A DNA stretch of 64,000 nucleotides from Glossina fuscipes (taxonomy: Eukaryota; Arthropoda; Insecta; Diptera; Glossinidae), in NCBI RefSeq assembly GCF_014805625.2, contig NW_023998547.1, forward strand, positions 417,023 to 481,022, read 5' to 3'. The position numbers and the translations under genes were made by a program. Shown here piece by piece: positions 48,583-62,336 of the stretch. How positions within the stretch are numbered: the first letter of the stretch is position 1; each line of letters starts with the position of its first letter. The notes under the pieces were generated by a model. That model saw only the letters and a program-made list of their open reading frames with translations. It was not told where the DNA came from and did not search any database.

Positions 48583-50009
48583 TTTCTTCTTTCTTTCCGT
48601 CTCGCGTTCTCTCTCGCTTAATTAAACCAATTAAAGAATTTATCAAGAACGAAAGAGAAGAATTGACACTTAGTTATATATCGCATTCTATCAGTTGTTT
48701 ATATGCGATTACGAGAAATATCTATGGCCTGAGGTTTTTCAAGTACCTTCTTGTAAGTCTTTTAATGAAAATAACTTAAAACTTGAAACCGCTTTTTGGG
48801 GGAAACACATCGCAGCATTATGTGAACAAATTGGAGATTGGAGTATAAGATGAATGCTCGATGAAAGAGGGACATCACTATAATACGTAATATGAGCTAT
48901 TCATGTGACTTTTTAATACAAGTTACAAACGTAGCGATAGAACCTTTTGAACCTTTGTGAATAAACAAGGAAATAAAAGTTTCTCATCACTTTAGAAGGA
49001 TATTAGATGCGAATTATTTGTAAATTCATTAAAATTCTCCGGGTTTTCGATTTTGAGTAATCTCAAGTAATTTCAGGTAAGCAAGTGGCCTGATGGATGA
49101 TTGCACCAAACTTTTAAACTTTACCTATCCGATATAAACAAGCTTTCGATCGTTAACTCTTTCAAGGCTTAGCTCTTTCAGTATTCCAAGCGATTAATGC
49201 GACATCACACACACATACCAAGTCACTTGCAATTGTTTCTGTATTGTTTGCGGGACTTAACTACTCCGTTTTATAATAAAACTGATATCGTATAGGTTTG
49301 CTTATGATTCCAAACCAAAATTGATACAAAAACAAAACAACTATTGCGTAATATATATAGTAGGAATATATGTAGTTTCCTTTTATGGTCAGTGACCGAC
49401 CAAAATGCTGGAACATATCCCTTAATCTATGGAAGTTTGATAAAGGCGCAATCATTCCGTTTTTTACCTTCAGTCTACCAACTTTTTACAAATTTTTTAT
49501 TAAAGTAGAGGAAGAACGAGCTCCAAACACATTGGCCTTGTCATTGTTATCCTTTCTGATTTGTGTTTCCAATATTTTTAAATGATAGCGTCTTCCATGG
49601 CAATATAAGAAAATGGATGAATTGTTCAAGTGGCGATGTGATCTTTTGAAATTAGAACAAATCCATTCATTCCGCAAAAAAAATCCAAAGCACTTTAGCT
49701 TTGCTACGTTATGTGTTTCATTGTCATGCAGCAAACAGTCGACTAAAACAAAACTATAAAACATATATCATCATCGTTCATCAACAATCGTAAATTTCTT
49801 TTAAAAAAGAACCATTTCAGTCAGCTCTCTAGGTGGCCTTGCATTATAAACGAGAACATGATAAACTAAAAATGATAAACAGCTTTTAGACGTCTCCTAA
49901 AAACATTTCTATTAAGAATATAAAAATAAAAAAACCGTACATATAAATACACGCATCAACCATACACACATATATCTATACACACACAGTTTAAAATAAA
50001 AAAAAGTAT

Positions 50010-50032
50010 TTTATTTATTTATTTATTTATTT
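50010..50032. repeat. TTTA tetranucleotide microsatellite
   Basis: Five to six copies of ATTT. Confidence 0.85.
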
Positions 50033-50405
50033 TTTATATTTTTCATATAAGTTAAATTAATTAGCTTAATTGTACCTCATTTGGAGAGGAAGCCTAGAAT
50101 TCGTAGAAAAAGTAAATCCAGTTTTTTAATGAATTTCTGCGTGAAACGTTAACAGTTGTGTGCGATCACATTAAAAATGGGTTAAATAGCGTAGTATTTC
50201 ATATCTCACATTTATGCGAGTACGTTGTGCGTTTCGAAGAATAATTCATACACGTAGAGTTAAGAACCATAAATAAAAAGTCACATTCGAGGTAGCTGGG
50301 CAACCAATCCATTCATTTACTTAAGCTACCGCTAAAATTACATTTACTACTACTACTGCCACTACTACTATTACTACACTACTACTATCACAGTAGTGTT
50401 ACGGC

Positions 50406-50850
50406 TGAATTTTTATACCCAGCAAAAAAAAGTCGGGCGGTATATTCGTTTAATGAAAACCTTCGCAACACTTACGAGACGAAAGTCTGTCTCTCAGCAG
50501 CCAATGTTTATATTCTTGATTACTATCAAATATTGAAGCGATCTGGGTATGTTTCTGTTCCGGTCCGTTTTTGTATTTGGTTGTGATAATCAAAAAGTCG
50601 TTGTCAAATTCAGAAAAAGGTTGAAGCTCTCGCAGGTAGGTTTATACGGAAAAGATGCGCAACTGTTCAACGGGGATGCTTGTGGTGCGAAAGAAATTGA
50701 GCAAAACAACTTATTCGTAATTGACAAAAAGTAAAAATTTCACCATATGCTCTGTAGGTGATCTTGCACAATCTGTACAAAAATGAGGAAAATCGGTCAG
50801 TCGTAGTTAACTTTGGAACTTTGTCGAAATCTCATTATTTCTTGTTTTCT
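50406..50850 (+). repeat. Dispersed fly repeat, copy 5
   Basis: Starts AATTTTTATACCCAGC, then GGCGGTATATTCGTTTAATG, AAAACCTTCGCAACACTTAC, TATTCTTGATTACTATCAAA, GAAGCGATCTGGGTATG, CTGTTCCGGTCCG, and later AAAATCGGTCAGTCG (about 50790). The order of blocks is as in the other copies. The 61-codon frame over it (50549-50734) is not considered a gene. Confidence 0.7.
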
Positions 50851-53840
50851 TTTTCAAGATGAAAGAGATGCATAAAAAGAATTCGCTGACAGCCAGTTAT
50901 AATATTCTTTTATACCTACATACATACATACTTATTTATTTCTGTATGTATTCATACGTATGTATATATATACAAATATATACTTTATTTGCGGCAGGTG
51001 GTGATGTTTTTATGCTTTGTTGATGCGACAAAAGGTGCTAACAACTTTTTATGAATTTAGAAACTAAATTGCGAAATGCAAGTAGGAAAATTTATATTCC
51101 GCTTAGGGTGAATGTCTAACGGGCAGGTAATATGTCAAAATTGTCAGTTGAGACCACCTTTTCCAACATTTGTTTTTATGCCATCTTTCAAAATGCATTG
51201 CGTTAGCGGAAGAGGGACACACTTATAGCAAGATTTCAATTGTCTATTTTTGTATGCAGTTGGACTTCTAGCAGACAGTAAATTGTGGACAAAGAGTGCA
51301 GACAGTAACTCTTTTACACTGCTTAGTAGCATATATATGACTATGATAAGTAGCTGATAAGACCCTATAGACTTCTTTCAATCTATAAAACGATTTCTCT
51401 TTAAAGGACTTGTATGTAAAATATATGTAATAATAATACATAAATGTATATAAATCCAAAAAAATATTGCAGGTTTTTTAATATGGACGGACTAGGCTTT
51501 CAAATCCAACTACATCTTAATTTCAAACATTTAACAAAGCTCTGCTAAGGCGCTTACAGAGTTTTCTTACCAGATATGGTACATGACTTTACTAGTTAAA
51601 CTCGAATTTATGTATAAGGATCTCTCAGATCTCTTCCAATTTTAAACGTTAAATGTGGAGATATACGTGAGCACTTAAAAAAACAAACCGTGTAAAAAGA
51701 GATATGATGAACACACATAAAAAACTTCTATATATTTTGTGCGGCAAATTTCCATACCTATGCTTAAAACCTGCAATGAATTCCAAAAAAAAAAAAAAAA
51801 AGAATTTGCTCCATCAACTTTGTTGAGATGTTAGACTAAATCAAATAAAGTTGGATCAAATAGTAATTGAATTCCACCGTGCTATATCAAATATTTAGAG
51901 ACCAAAGGGTGATGTATAGGAAAGAATAGTTTATTATTATTATGAAAGATGTTTGACACGCCCTTTGCTTTTGCTTGATTAGACATAAGAGAATCACTGA
52001 ATATTTGACTCGAAAATCGGTAAATTTTTCTTAGTTTTGTCTATAAAACATCAAATAAAAAATAGGAAAAGTATACTATTTGAGAGGTTAAGGAAAAGTT
52101 TACCTATCGAAGTTTTAATGTTTTGTTTAAATTTTTTCTTTTTTTTTTTTCTTATATTATTTAAAAGCTGTTGAAAGTGCATGTACGTTGTGTAACTTTC
52201 TTCCTTCCTTTAAAAAAAATACAATTTTTCCTTTCTTTGAACAACGAATTCTTTTAACGATTAATTTTAATTGGAAAATACCTCAAATTGTCTGGTAATG
52301 TTTGGACACATCGTAAGAGCTGAGACACGTCGACGTCTTCAAAGAAAATAGTTATTACTCTTTACATAAACATAAAGCGACTTTAAGTTTTTTTTTTTTT
52401 TTTTTTTTGCTTTTTGTTTTTATTGTATATCGTAAATATGTTCGTGTCTGTGTATAAATATGGCAAATATTTACTATGGTCTCTAATCAGCTTGCTGGCC
52501 AACAACTATGTATGTTCGCACACAGCTAAGTTGGTCTGCCAGGCTATGCGGTATATGTAATTTTTCATTATAATAGATTGTTGTTGTTGTTGTTGTTGTC
52601 CAATTTAATGCGGGCAATTTGTCAATATGAATTATTTACTATCATATATTACATACAGTGTTATTCAGTGTAGTCAGTCAGTATCGACGAAAGTTTTAAC
52701 TTTACTCAGATTTCAACACACAAAAGCACTAAAAAAAAAGCTTAAAGAGATAAACGAGATCTCTTATCAGTCACTTTCTAGTTCACTTTCAAATAATTCT
52801 CAGAAATGGCAATAAATAGCACATTTATTAGACTTTAGTTGAATGTAAAAATACATTGTAAGGCAAACTTACAAAATCATGATTTCCTTCATATATAAAA
52901 CATTCATATATAAATCAATAACGATTTTGTTCATTCATCTGTAATACCCAGGAAGTGTTTCTTAAAAGACATAACATAGATATAGATATTCTGGATGGAG
53001 CGCCATGACAGTTCATCTATGATAAAGCGTTCAGAGGTATATCACCCTTTTTTTTTTTTTCTTTTGAATCTTTTTATTTGTTTTCTACAAGAATGGCTTG
53101 CGAGTAAAGTTTAACTAAAAAAAAATTTGGTTAACATTTCAAAGTAAAGAGAAATTGTTATTGCAAAAAATAAAATTTAAAGTTTTTCGATGCATGATTC
53201 CTTGTGGCCAAAACTACGCCATCCATCATCCGTTATTGAAATACTCGAAAAAATCTCTCTTAAAAATGGGTGAAGAAAGCTGGAGTTCCTCAATTGGAAT
53301 AATTTTTACGCTTCGTGGGCTTTGTAAAATGTTAATTAGTGTAGGTTATTCGGTCCATGTCGCCACGATCTTGCGTATGCCTGTTTACGGGAATCGCTGC
53401 AGCAATTTCAACAGATGTCACTTATACGTGCAATATGAAGATAATCTGAACAAAAGAGATAAAGAGATCTCAAAGACTTAGAAGTGCGCTTCCACTCGGC
53501 AAGAGTTAACCCGGCCGGGACAATGCACCAATCGTAATTGAAATATGGTCTACCGGATACCCTATCTTGTTACTCACGCTTCATAACACATTGAGGAACG
53601 AACATAAATTCAATAGCAATTCGTTCTCGTTGCGATCCAAAGTGACGTCAATGCTACACCATTTCAATTTTGACTTTAATATGCTATTAATAATCAGTTG
53701 AAAAATTGGATGGAATTGTATCATCATCGTAGATATGGTATTCATTGTACCTTGTTTACCCTTACAAAATATTTGCAAGCAGATTTTGGATATCACAACT
53801 AACTTTTAAAAAAATTGTGCGCCAATTTTTAGTGGAAATT
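50851..53840. other. Non-coding region
   Basis: No gene is supported. The region has poly-A at about 51785-51800, poly-T at 52388-52408, and TTG repeats at 52578-52599. A 108-codon frame at 53155-53481 shows no motif and no codon signal that I trust. Confidence 0.6.
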
Positions 53841-53844
53841 TTCA

Positions 53845-54215
53845 CTATCCTCTAATGTACCAGCAAGCGTGACAAACAAGTCGACGTAATCGGGCTTGGT
53901 GTTCTCGTCTGTCCGTCCGGGTAATGTCTGTTGTAAACATTCTCCCGGCCGCAAAGAATGTAAAAATTAGCCAAACTGGATAAAGAATGCAGCTAACACG
54001 CCCACATGCATATGCAACAAAAGCTATGAATATCTTTAGCTTCCGTGTTACTTATAAAGCACAACACATTTACTCTATAAATTTTCATTTTTATTGTGAA
54101 AATAGAAAAAACTAATCGCATCTACTTCGCCCAATGTTGTAGAGGATGAAAATTTACTCTTTTGTTTTTTTAAGGCCTTTCCTTGGTAACGGTGATGGGT
54201 ATAAAAGATTCACTT
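53845..54215 (+). repeat. Dispersed fly repeat, copy 6 (3' part with inverted end)
   Basis: Contains CTCGTCTGTCCGTCCGGGTA, GTAATGTCTGTTGTAAACAT and ACACGCCCACATGCATATGC. It ends CCTTGGTAACGGTGATGGGT followed by ATAAAAG (54180-54207). That end is the inverted complement of the starts of the 16.8 and 33.3 kb copies (TTTTATACCCATC-CC), which shows that the family has terminal inverted repeats. Confidence 0.7.
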
Positions 54216-54752
54216 ACGACTGTACATAGTATTTTGTATTTGTTAAATATTTTCGTCATCATTTCGGAATTAACGTAAATAATTTTTTATTTTTTTCTAT
54301 CAATCAAACGAAAAATCTTCCTTGAGTAAAATTGCTGTCCATTAACGTCTTCAATATGAATAACTTAACAGTGAAACTTTAGTCACTACTTTCAACTTAA
54401 GATGAATTCCTTAATGTATCCCATTACTTACATTCTGGAATATTCTAGGATTATTATTAGTTATGTATGGAATTTACAAAATAAACGCAAACTTTCGACC
54501 TATTTTAGGGTAACAGTAACTTTCAGAGCTACATTACAGAGACATCATCAAGGCAATAACTTTATTTTGTAACAAAATTGATGTTAAAAAGTTCCGTAGT
54601 AACTGTAACTGACCCGGAATATCAAATTGGGTGCAAAGATACGGAAAATACTATCGTAAGAAAACATTCATCTTGCATAACTGCCAGATGAATTCTTTAA
54701 TATACACCAGTACATCTATTATTCTAGGAATGTATGTAATTATGTAAGCAAA

Positions 54753-54808
54753 ATGTACAATGCATGTAATGACTTGATTTGACTTTGCATTCTGCCTGCA
54801 TTGTACAT
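54753..54808. other. 12 bp perfect inverted repeat
   Basis: ATGTACAATGCA (54753-54764) is complementary to TGCATTGTACAT (54797-54808) across a 32 nt loop. The loop shows no strong internal pairing. Confidence 0.6.
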
Positions 54809-56721
54809 GCAAAACGTATTATATGTAGAGATACACGCAGTCATTTTAAGATGTAATATGCATGAAGCGATAAGAAGTAGGAAGACAGTCTTTGATAGCC
54901 ATTAATACCTTAAGTTATGCATGTAATGTGTTTTGCAATTTTTGCAAAGAAAGTTTAAAATTTCCTTAAAAAATTCCTGTGAATTAAAAGTACATAAATT
55001 TTGTATATAATAATATTTGTTTTCTTTTTTTATATAATTTCTAATATTTGTATGCCGTCTACTTATGGATTTAATGCCGTAAATGAAATATTCGCAATAC
55101 GCAAAAAAATACTTATGTATTTGTAATTGTTATTGCTACGGCTAAATAATAATTTCATTCATTTGCGAATTGTACAATAAAAAACGAGATATATATATAA
55201 AAGTTAACGAATGCGATGCGATTGGTTTTGCTGTAAACGATGGAAAACGCAAAAGGCCTTAACGCCGCTCAACTTGCACTTGAATGTTTCTTTATTTTTT
55301 CGTTTTTGGTTTTTTCTTTTTCACCTTTTTTTTTTTTCTTCTCCTCTTCCTTCCTTTTTTTTTTAATGAGCTTGCGGTTTCATATTTACTACCCGTCGAA
55401 GATACATTCACTTTATCATTTCTTTTGGTTGTTTGGTTGAAATAATGATCGACTGACTGCACAAGAATTTGGAGAATTAAAAGAATGGGTAAAAAAATTA
55501 CAGACATAAGGAATTGTACGTAAATTATGAATATAAAAATTAACCGTTGGACGCTAGTACAAGGACTCACTAACGAATAACGTAAAGCTATGCAAAAGAC
55601 GGGAGGTGACGTTTGCTAAATACAAAAGTAAAATTCGAAGAAAAAGTTTTCATGTTTGCTTTCAAACATATATTGATTTGTCAGCAACGATGGTTGCTCC
55701 TGAATTGCGACAAGCGATGATAAAGCGGGCACAGTCCACCTGTTCAATTCACAAGCAAACCGAGTGTGGGTCAACGTCAAAGGAGACATTCTGGAGAGAG
55801 TAAAGAGACTTGAATTAAGAGAGAGACAACCTCTGCACAAGTTGTACCACGTGTATCATTTGCCAACTACAAAATATAAGTTTAATAATTGGAAATAAAT
55901 ATTTTTTTGGTTCTTATGGAAGAAAACATATATTTTTCGTAATCGTAAATGTTCAAAGAATAAAATGCGCTATGCAATCGAAAAGCTTATTTGCTATGTA
56001 TTAAACTTACAAAGCGAAAATCTAGCTGAATGCTTCATTGTTTATACACACTGATACACATACTAAATGATTGAATGTTTCATTATTCACTAACAAGTAA
56101 TAACCATATCGCATGTACCGTTATCGGTACACGTTTCAAACAGTATTATAAACGCCATTACAATGCATGAAATATTGTTAACAAGAAATAATTTTTAAAT
56201 TCCAATATATCAATGTAAATGCATCGTCTCTACGTATCAATGAGTCGTGGCGTATACTGCAAATAAAGTAGAGACTTACTTACTTATTTTCACTTACCAA
56301 TTGATTATAGTTTGCTACTAAGTTACGAAGTTCTTCAATGACATGGCTTTTTAAAATATCTGTTAAGTCAATTGTTTCACTCGGAAAAATTCGAACGGAT
56401 GGATGGACAGACAGGCTAACTAAATCGCTTAAAATAGAATTAGAATTTTTGAAAGATTTTCCTGAACGTCATAAATATTACCATGCAACAGTTAATTATG
56501 TTCATTAAAAACTATTTGCATATTTTCAACCCAAAAACGGCTGGTTTGAGTTCATAGTTCTCGTATATGATCTAATATACTTACTCGTACAAGATGAAAA
56601 AAAACAAATTTATGTACATAGATATTTATTAATAATAACAATAATTCATTTCATATCATACATAAACTCTCTTTTCGTGGTAATTGCAAGCGGAAACCAC
56701 GGATTATGTAAATCGTGCATG

Positions 56722-56722
56722 C

Positions 56723-56748
<26 letters not shown>
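56722..56748. repeat. TCTG tetranucleotide microsatellite
   Basis: About 6 copies of CTGT, running into TCTC repeats. Confidence 0.9.
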
Positions 56749-56756
<8 letters not shown>

Positions 56757-56836
56757 GTCGGTTTATTTGTTTGGATTTGCCTTCTTATTATTGCAATATT
56801 ATTATTACTTAATCTGTTCAATTGTTTTACAATGTA

Positions 56837-56874
56837 TTCGAACATATATTATGTGTTAGCACATAATGTTCGAA
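56837..56874. other. Tight hairpin with a 4 nt bulge
   Basis: TTCGAAC (56837-56843) and ATTATGTG (56848-56855) pair with CACATAAT (56860-56867) and GTTCGAA (56868-56874): 15 perfect base pairs, a 4 nt ATAT bulge on the left arm, and a TTAG loop. No transcription unit is recognised nearby, so no role is assigned. Confidence 0.6.
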
Positions 56875-59800
56875 AAGACTTTTAGGTATAATGAATGTAC
56901 ATTGTTTGTACATATGTTCAGATTTGTTGAACAGGAAATTAAAAATAATAATAATAAATTTACGCCTTTTAATTAACACACAACTGCAGACAATTAACGG
57001 AGAAATTGTTTACCACTTTTTGATATGTTTTAGTGAAAAACAATGCAAATTTTTAATTTTTTCATTTGTGCAACATGCAAAATATGGGGAAATAGTGTGT
57101 TGTGTTTTCACTTTTAAAACTGGTTAGGAGTTTTGCGGAAAAGTTTTCCTTACACAAATACTACATATCGTGTTAAAAGCGGGTTAAATGTGCAAGCATT
57201 AAGAAAAGTAATTAAATGATGGAATAAATAATAAATAATTAATTAATAGCATAGAGTTGTGCAAGTGAGAAGAAATGCATAGCAAGCAAGAGAGTTTCAA
57301 ATGCCTCTTCGAGATACTTCTTTTCAAATATGCATATGACGATATTTTTATATCATACATTATCTGGGGTATGGACATATTCAGTTTTTGTGCAAATGTA
57401 TGCAAAAATCCAGAAAGACCTGTTAGACAAGGCTACTTTTTCTTATCGAAATCAATCTAGAAACGTATTTTTATAATCAATTTAAGCATATCAGTCCGTT
57501 TGATATTTTTTTTATGTACTGTTGTGTTCCACCAACACACAGCAGTATTGGAGATATTTTAATAAAGTTCGCAAATCGGCGAAATGTTGCAGAAAATTGA
57601 ATTGGAACGTAGTGCTTTTATAACTACCCCAACACATTAAGGTCGACTGTGCAAAAGTACTTCTAAGAGAAATTTTTACATTTTTACTATATGTCGACGA
57701 AAAGTGATGTACTAAGTGAATGAGCAATATTTGGACAGGATGATTATACTTTTCGAATCCTCTTTACTACTAATATCCTAATGGCAACAAAAGCCCAATT
57801 TGTTGTATTTTATGCTTATAATCAATACACAAATTAGTGATTTACCATAAAAATGTACTGCCTTTAGCTTGGATAACATTCAATAGAAAAACTCTCACGA
57901 CAAGCTTTCAAGAGAGCTCTCATAAGTGTTTCCATTTCAACAAAGTATAATATCCCGTTATTTTATGATGGCACTAGGCAGTGCAATGTAGAGTATTTAA
58001 CGATCGACCTTGACTGACAATAATGTTTCAACTTAATATAGCAACGAAAACTATAATCGCTTAGGCTATGTAAATCTTCTTCAGGGTTAGAAAATGATAA
58101 TCATTTTTGTTACTTTAAGAAATTTGGATAATGTCACGATCAAATTTTATTGAAAACCGACACTGCGCTAATAGTACAATTCTAGATACAGTTGTTGGGC
58201 GGGAGGCAAGTTGTGAAGTCAAGAAGTTATATAAAAAATTGATCGTTCAGTTACAGTGCGTACCTTCCAAGTAAGTGATGACGGCTAGCTGTTGAGTCTT
58301 ACTTGTCAAGCATATAACGCCTTCGCATATGTAATTTCAAATAAAATAAGAACTAAATCAACCCAAAAAATAAATTTTAGCAGCATATCCTGAAATATTC
58401 CCTGTAGTCCCCTGTAGTTAATGTGATAAGGTTGCATTGAGGTTGGATTAAAAGAGAAACCGACTGCTTTCGGTAAATTCGATAAATCACTCCGTTTTTA
58501 TTTAACCGAACTGAAATACTGACAATACTGATAGATATATATAGATAGATATATATATATATGTTTCAATTCATTAATAAAGAGATTTCCAATCGATCTC
58601 TCGATCGTAAATATGAAACACATGCTCTTAAACAATTCATTAACAGGAAAAAAAGGGGCTTTGAATTTCCTTAAAGCCAGTAACGGTTGTCCCACACTTT
58701 TTTATTCATCATCCATGGTATATGTTTTACATTTAACATTGGGGAAAAGACGGCTAGAAGTATGCACCACGGACTATGCAAAGTATCAGTGTGATTGCAA
58801 TTGGTTTAGTCACCTAGGCCTAGAGATATATGTGTTAAAATGGCGACGACAGCCGCTAAACCTCTTCAGCAAAGACTCTCCAAATATTTCCTTTCTGCTC
58901 ATTACTCGGCTTTTTTTTTCATTTTTCTTCGTCATAATTTTCAGTAATTTTTTAACTTTTTTTTTTTTTTTTTTTTTCGGAGATAAGATTACATTTTATA
59001 TGATATTCAAGTTTTTCGCTAAACGTGTTGCAATAATCGCGTACTATTTAAAATCCCCTCACCGCCACCCTACCACCCTATAAAATTAAAAAATTGCTTA
59101 ATTTTTTTTACATTATATATGTGTATAGATCTAATCTTATCTAGTAGGGAATTTTAAAAATATAAAAATTTCTTAAACTCGAACGTTCTTTTTGTGTAGA
59201 TAATAACGTCACGTATACTAGTTGATTAAACAAGTATTTTTTTTGTTCAAATAATTTCTTTTGGTTTTTGTGTCATAAACACATATAGAGAAAAATTTTG
59301 ATCTAGAATGATATATTATAGTTACGGACTTTGTATTTGATATATATATAGTGCTTTAATACATATATACTAAGGCATTTTTAATACGTACTTTTCATCT
59401 AGTTACGCTTGCTTGTATCTGCGATCATCGTAGGAAGAGTATGATTTGTTCTTTTAGGTATAATAAAGTAAAAGAAAATTTTTGATATATATATCTTTGT
59501 CCGGCGCAAGCATTCCTTATATGCCGTAAAAGATACTTACGGAAAGTTTTTAAACTTGACCCTAAGCAGATTGGGTTACGTTAATTGCTCTAACGTTCAT
59601 CTCTCTCTCTCTCTCTGTCTCTGCCTTGCAATACACACTCGTTGTCCTTTAGTTTGGTGGTGATTTAGGGAATTTGTTCAGTTTTTTAAATTATCGAATA
59701 GAAAGTATACAAACATTTACATATACTTAGCTTTCTTATGAAAAGAACATGCGAAGCACGATTTTCTTTTATTGATAATTTAAACAGAAACGACATCCAT

Positions 59801-59933
59801 CTGGTTAGCTGGCTGATGACAACCACAAATTGTGTTAATCACCTCGTCTTTCTTGTGTATTTACAATAGAATTTAATGCAAAGATGTTTAGTGAAGACAA
59901 TAAAAAAAAAAAACAAAAATAAAATAATGAAGA

Positions 59934-59966
59934 ATTCATTCATTCATTCATTCATTCATTCATTCA
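59934..59966. repeat. ATTC tetranucleotide microsatellite
   Basis: Eight copies, the same motif as at 28394. Confidence 0.95.
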
Positions 59967-60109
59967 CTTATGAATATGATCAATCAAACGGTTTGCCGGT
60001 AATTTTATCCTTAAATTCGATCGATGTATAAATGTGTATAATTCAATGAATTAATTGTATACGAGAGTAGCACAAATACTATATATTTATGTAGGCTAGG
60101 AACTTGTAT

Positions 60110-60155
60110 GCAAGCAAGCAAGCAAGCAAGCAAGCAAACAAGTAAGTAAGCAAGT
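60110..60155. repeat. CAAG tetranucleotide microsatellite
   Basis: About 11 units, the later ones diverged (AACA, AGTA). Confidence 0.9.
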
Positions 60156-62287
60156 TCCGTTGATCGTGACTATTCTTTACACATACGTTAACAAATACAG
60201 ATCAGAAATGAACGATAATTGTAATAATATTTTATACACGAACCAATGCGGTTTTTACTTAATGAATGGCACGTGACTGTTTTTTATTTTTTTTTAGTTT
60301 TTTTTGTAACACATTCATTCGCAAGTGCAATATATATATATATGTTTGCACATCGAGTTTCTTGAATTCTCATGGCCATTTCTGTTTTGTATGGATATGG
60401 CGGGTTTCCTTTTTATGAAATTTTAAAGAAAGAAAAAAAAAAAAAAAAAAATTTATTTACGATTTTTGCACTGATATTAAATCATTGCGTTTTAAAATAT
60501 CTGTATGCGGAATAATTTTTTTTTGCTTTCAAATTTTTATTTCATTAGATTTCGTGCTTATTTTCAATTGATATACAGATTAATCAAAAAGTGCGCAAAA
60601 GTAGTATATTAATATTCATACACACTACCACACTACATTGCAAGATTTAAGTACATTAATTTTGTTTGTTTAACATTAGTGTGCCTTAGGACAGCCATAT
60701 AGGCCAGTACAAGTCCAATCAAAAACACCTAAGAGCTCAAACTATCTACTATAGTACATATAAAGCGACAAAGTAAAATTCTCCAATGATCCACCTATCA
60801 CTTTGCCTTAGCACATTTAGCACGAAAAGTTGAAACAACGCTGATATGACTCTCGCCGTTTTTAAGAGCTTAACACAAAAATTCCCACTTTTCTCCAAAG
60901 CCTGACTTGTTAATGCCCACTACTCCTGTCCACAGTCCTTTGTACTGTACTTCATCATATATCGTTTATCGTTCTTTTATTTTTCATGACTAACCAATGA
61001 GGACATGTCGGCTTCATGGTGATTGTCAAGAAGAGTAGGTATAGAAGAAAAGAAGACAAAAGCGAGCGCACGTGATCCATTACAAAGTACGATAGGCAGG
61101 CAGGAAAGTTAGGCTATTTTCAAAGACGGCGAAGCGATTAAAAGATAAGATAATAAGCATGTCCGGTCGCACGTTGTGCGCTACGCAGGTTACCTGAGGA
61201 CGCTGAAGACCTATACTATTAATCCTACTAATTGACTTAATTGCTACACAGATCTCATAAAGAGTAAACTACGACGATTTTCAAGAATTTAGAAAGGCTT
61301 GGACAAATTTTTAATACTTACAAAGCTTTATTGTGGTAGACTGCTGCACCTAAGCAGAATTTGAAGGCTCTCTTAGTTGTAAGTGGTGAGAAGAACAATT
61401 GAGGTGAAGTACATCTTATATTGCATCAAAAAGCCAAAGCACGTTGTGGCTTCTCTTGGCATTTCAAACGTGCATGTTGTCCACAAGTGATTACCTTTCA
61501 TTCTTATAATCAAAACAGCGCCCGATTTGAATAATCTGTAAAAAAGTTTTATCTCTTCGCACATACCTAGGATTTGCTTAAAACATGGTGTGCATCGCAA
61601 GTAAATTCCAACACGAAGACGTTTACTTTTTTCTTCACACAAACTTATTGATCATATCAGCAACCAAAAATCAATTTTGGTTGGTTGGTTTGATTCTTTA
61701 CTCGATCAGAGCGTTTATGCAAGATTTCCTCGATTGCTACACTCGATAGATGCATCATGACCTGGATTATGTTTTGTTTCTTTGAAATAAAGCCGTAACA
61801 ACTGTTCAAACTGGAACGATTAACGTTGCTATCTAGAGACGTGTGAGGTCAAGCTACGTAATAATAAAAAATCCTAAAATACATATTAAGTTTTGCGACA
61901 GTGCAATTGTTCATAGTTGTATAGTCGTAGTCTATTATATAACACATCACTCAATAAGTTTGTAGGATGATATACAGATGTAAGACGATTGCTAGGACGG
62001 ATGGCCAATGATTTTTAAGTAGTATTAACCTTCAAACGAAATGGGTTAATATTCGTCACTGGCATCATCTTTATGATATCCTACAACCGTATTGAAGGAG
62101 GTATGAATAATTTCAATCAGTCACGCAAAACCATTGTGCTGACGAAATTGACATTACAAGTATATTTACGTAAACTTGGCGAACGTGCCGATGAAGTTCT
62201 TGTGCTTTTATCTTTATGTAGTTATCATAATTTTTCTTAGTCTTGTTTTATGATGATCAAATTATTGTTCTGAATTTAAAGTTTGTG

Positions 62288-62289
<2 letters not shown>

Positions 62290-62335
<46 letters not shown>

Positions 62336-62336
62336 T
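62290..62336. repeat. TA microsatellite running into poly-T
   Basis: (TA)14 followed by T18 or so. Confidence 0.9.

Larger units (their letters stand above)
42391..50405. other. Non-coding region
   Basis: No gene is supported. The region contains GGCA (45553-45569), TTG (about 45868-45885), GAT (45957-46008), TG (47339-47365), TA (47670-47693), TC (48555-48582) and TTTA (50010-50032) microsatellites, and a 47 bp tandem duplication at 48311-48404. 46480-46960 is less repetitive but has no long frame. Confidence 0.6.
54216..58500. other. Non-coding region with short hairpins
   Basis: No gene is supported. The region includes a 12 bp inverted repeat (54753-54808), a tight hairpin (56837-56874), a TCTG microsatellite (56722-56748) and mixed AT-rich DNA. 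56390-56420 has a GGATGGACAGACAGG block that may be a small fragment of the dispersed family. 55240-55860 has short overlapping frames on both strands without recognisable motifs. Confidence 0.6.

Noticed and set aside
50549..50734. 61-codon frame
   Set aside because: Lies inside the dispersed repeat copy at 50406-50850.
53155..53481. 108-codon frame
   Set aside because: No recognisable motif or domain. Length is compatible with chance in AT-rich DNA.
58613..59083. Longest open frame outside the transposons (156 codons)
   Set aside because: The second half is poly-Phe from T runs and the first half has no motif. Its length is only modestly above other chance frames here.
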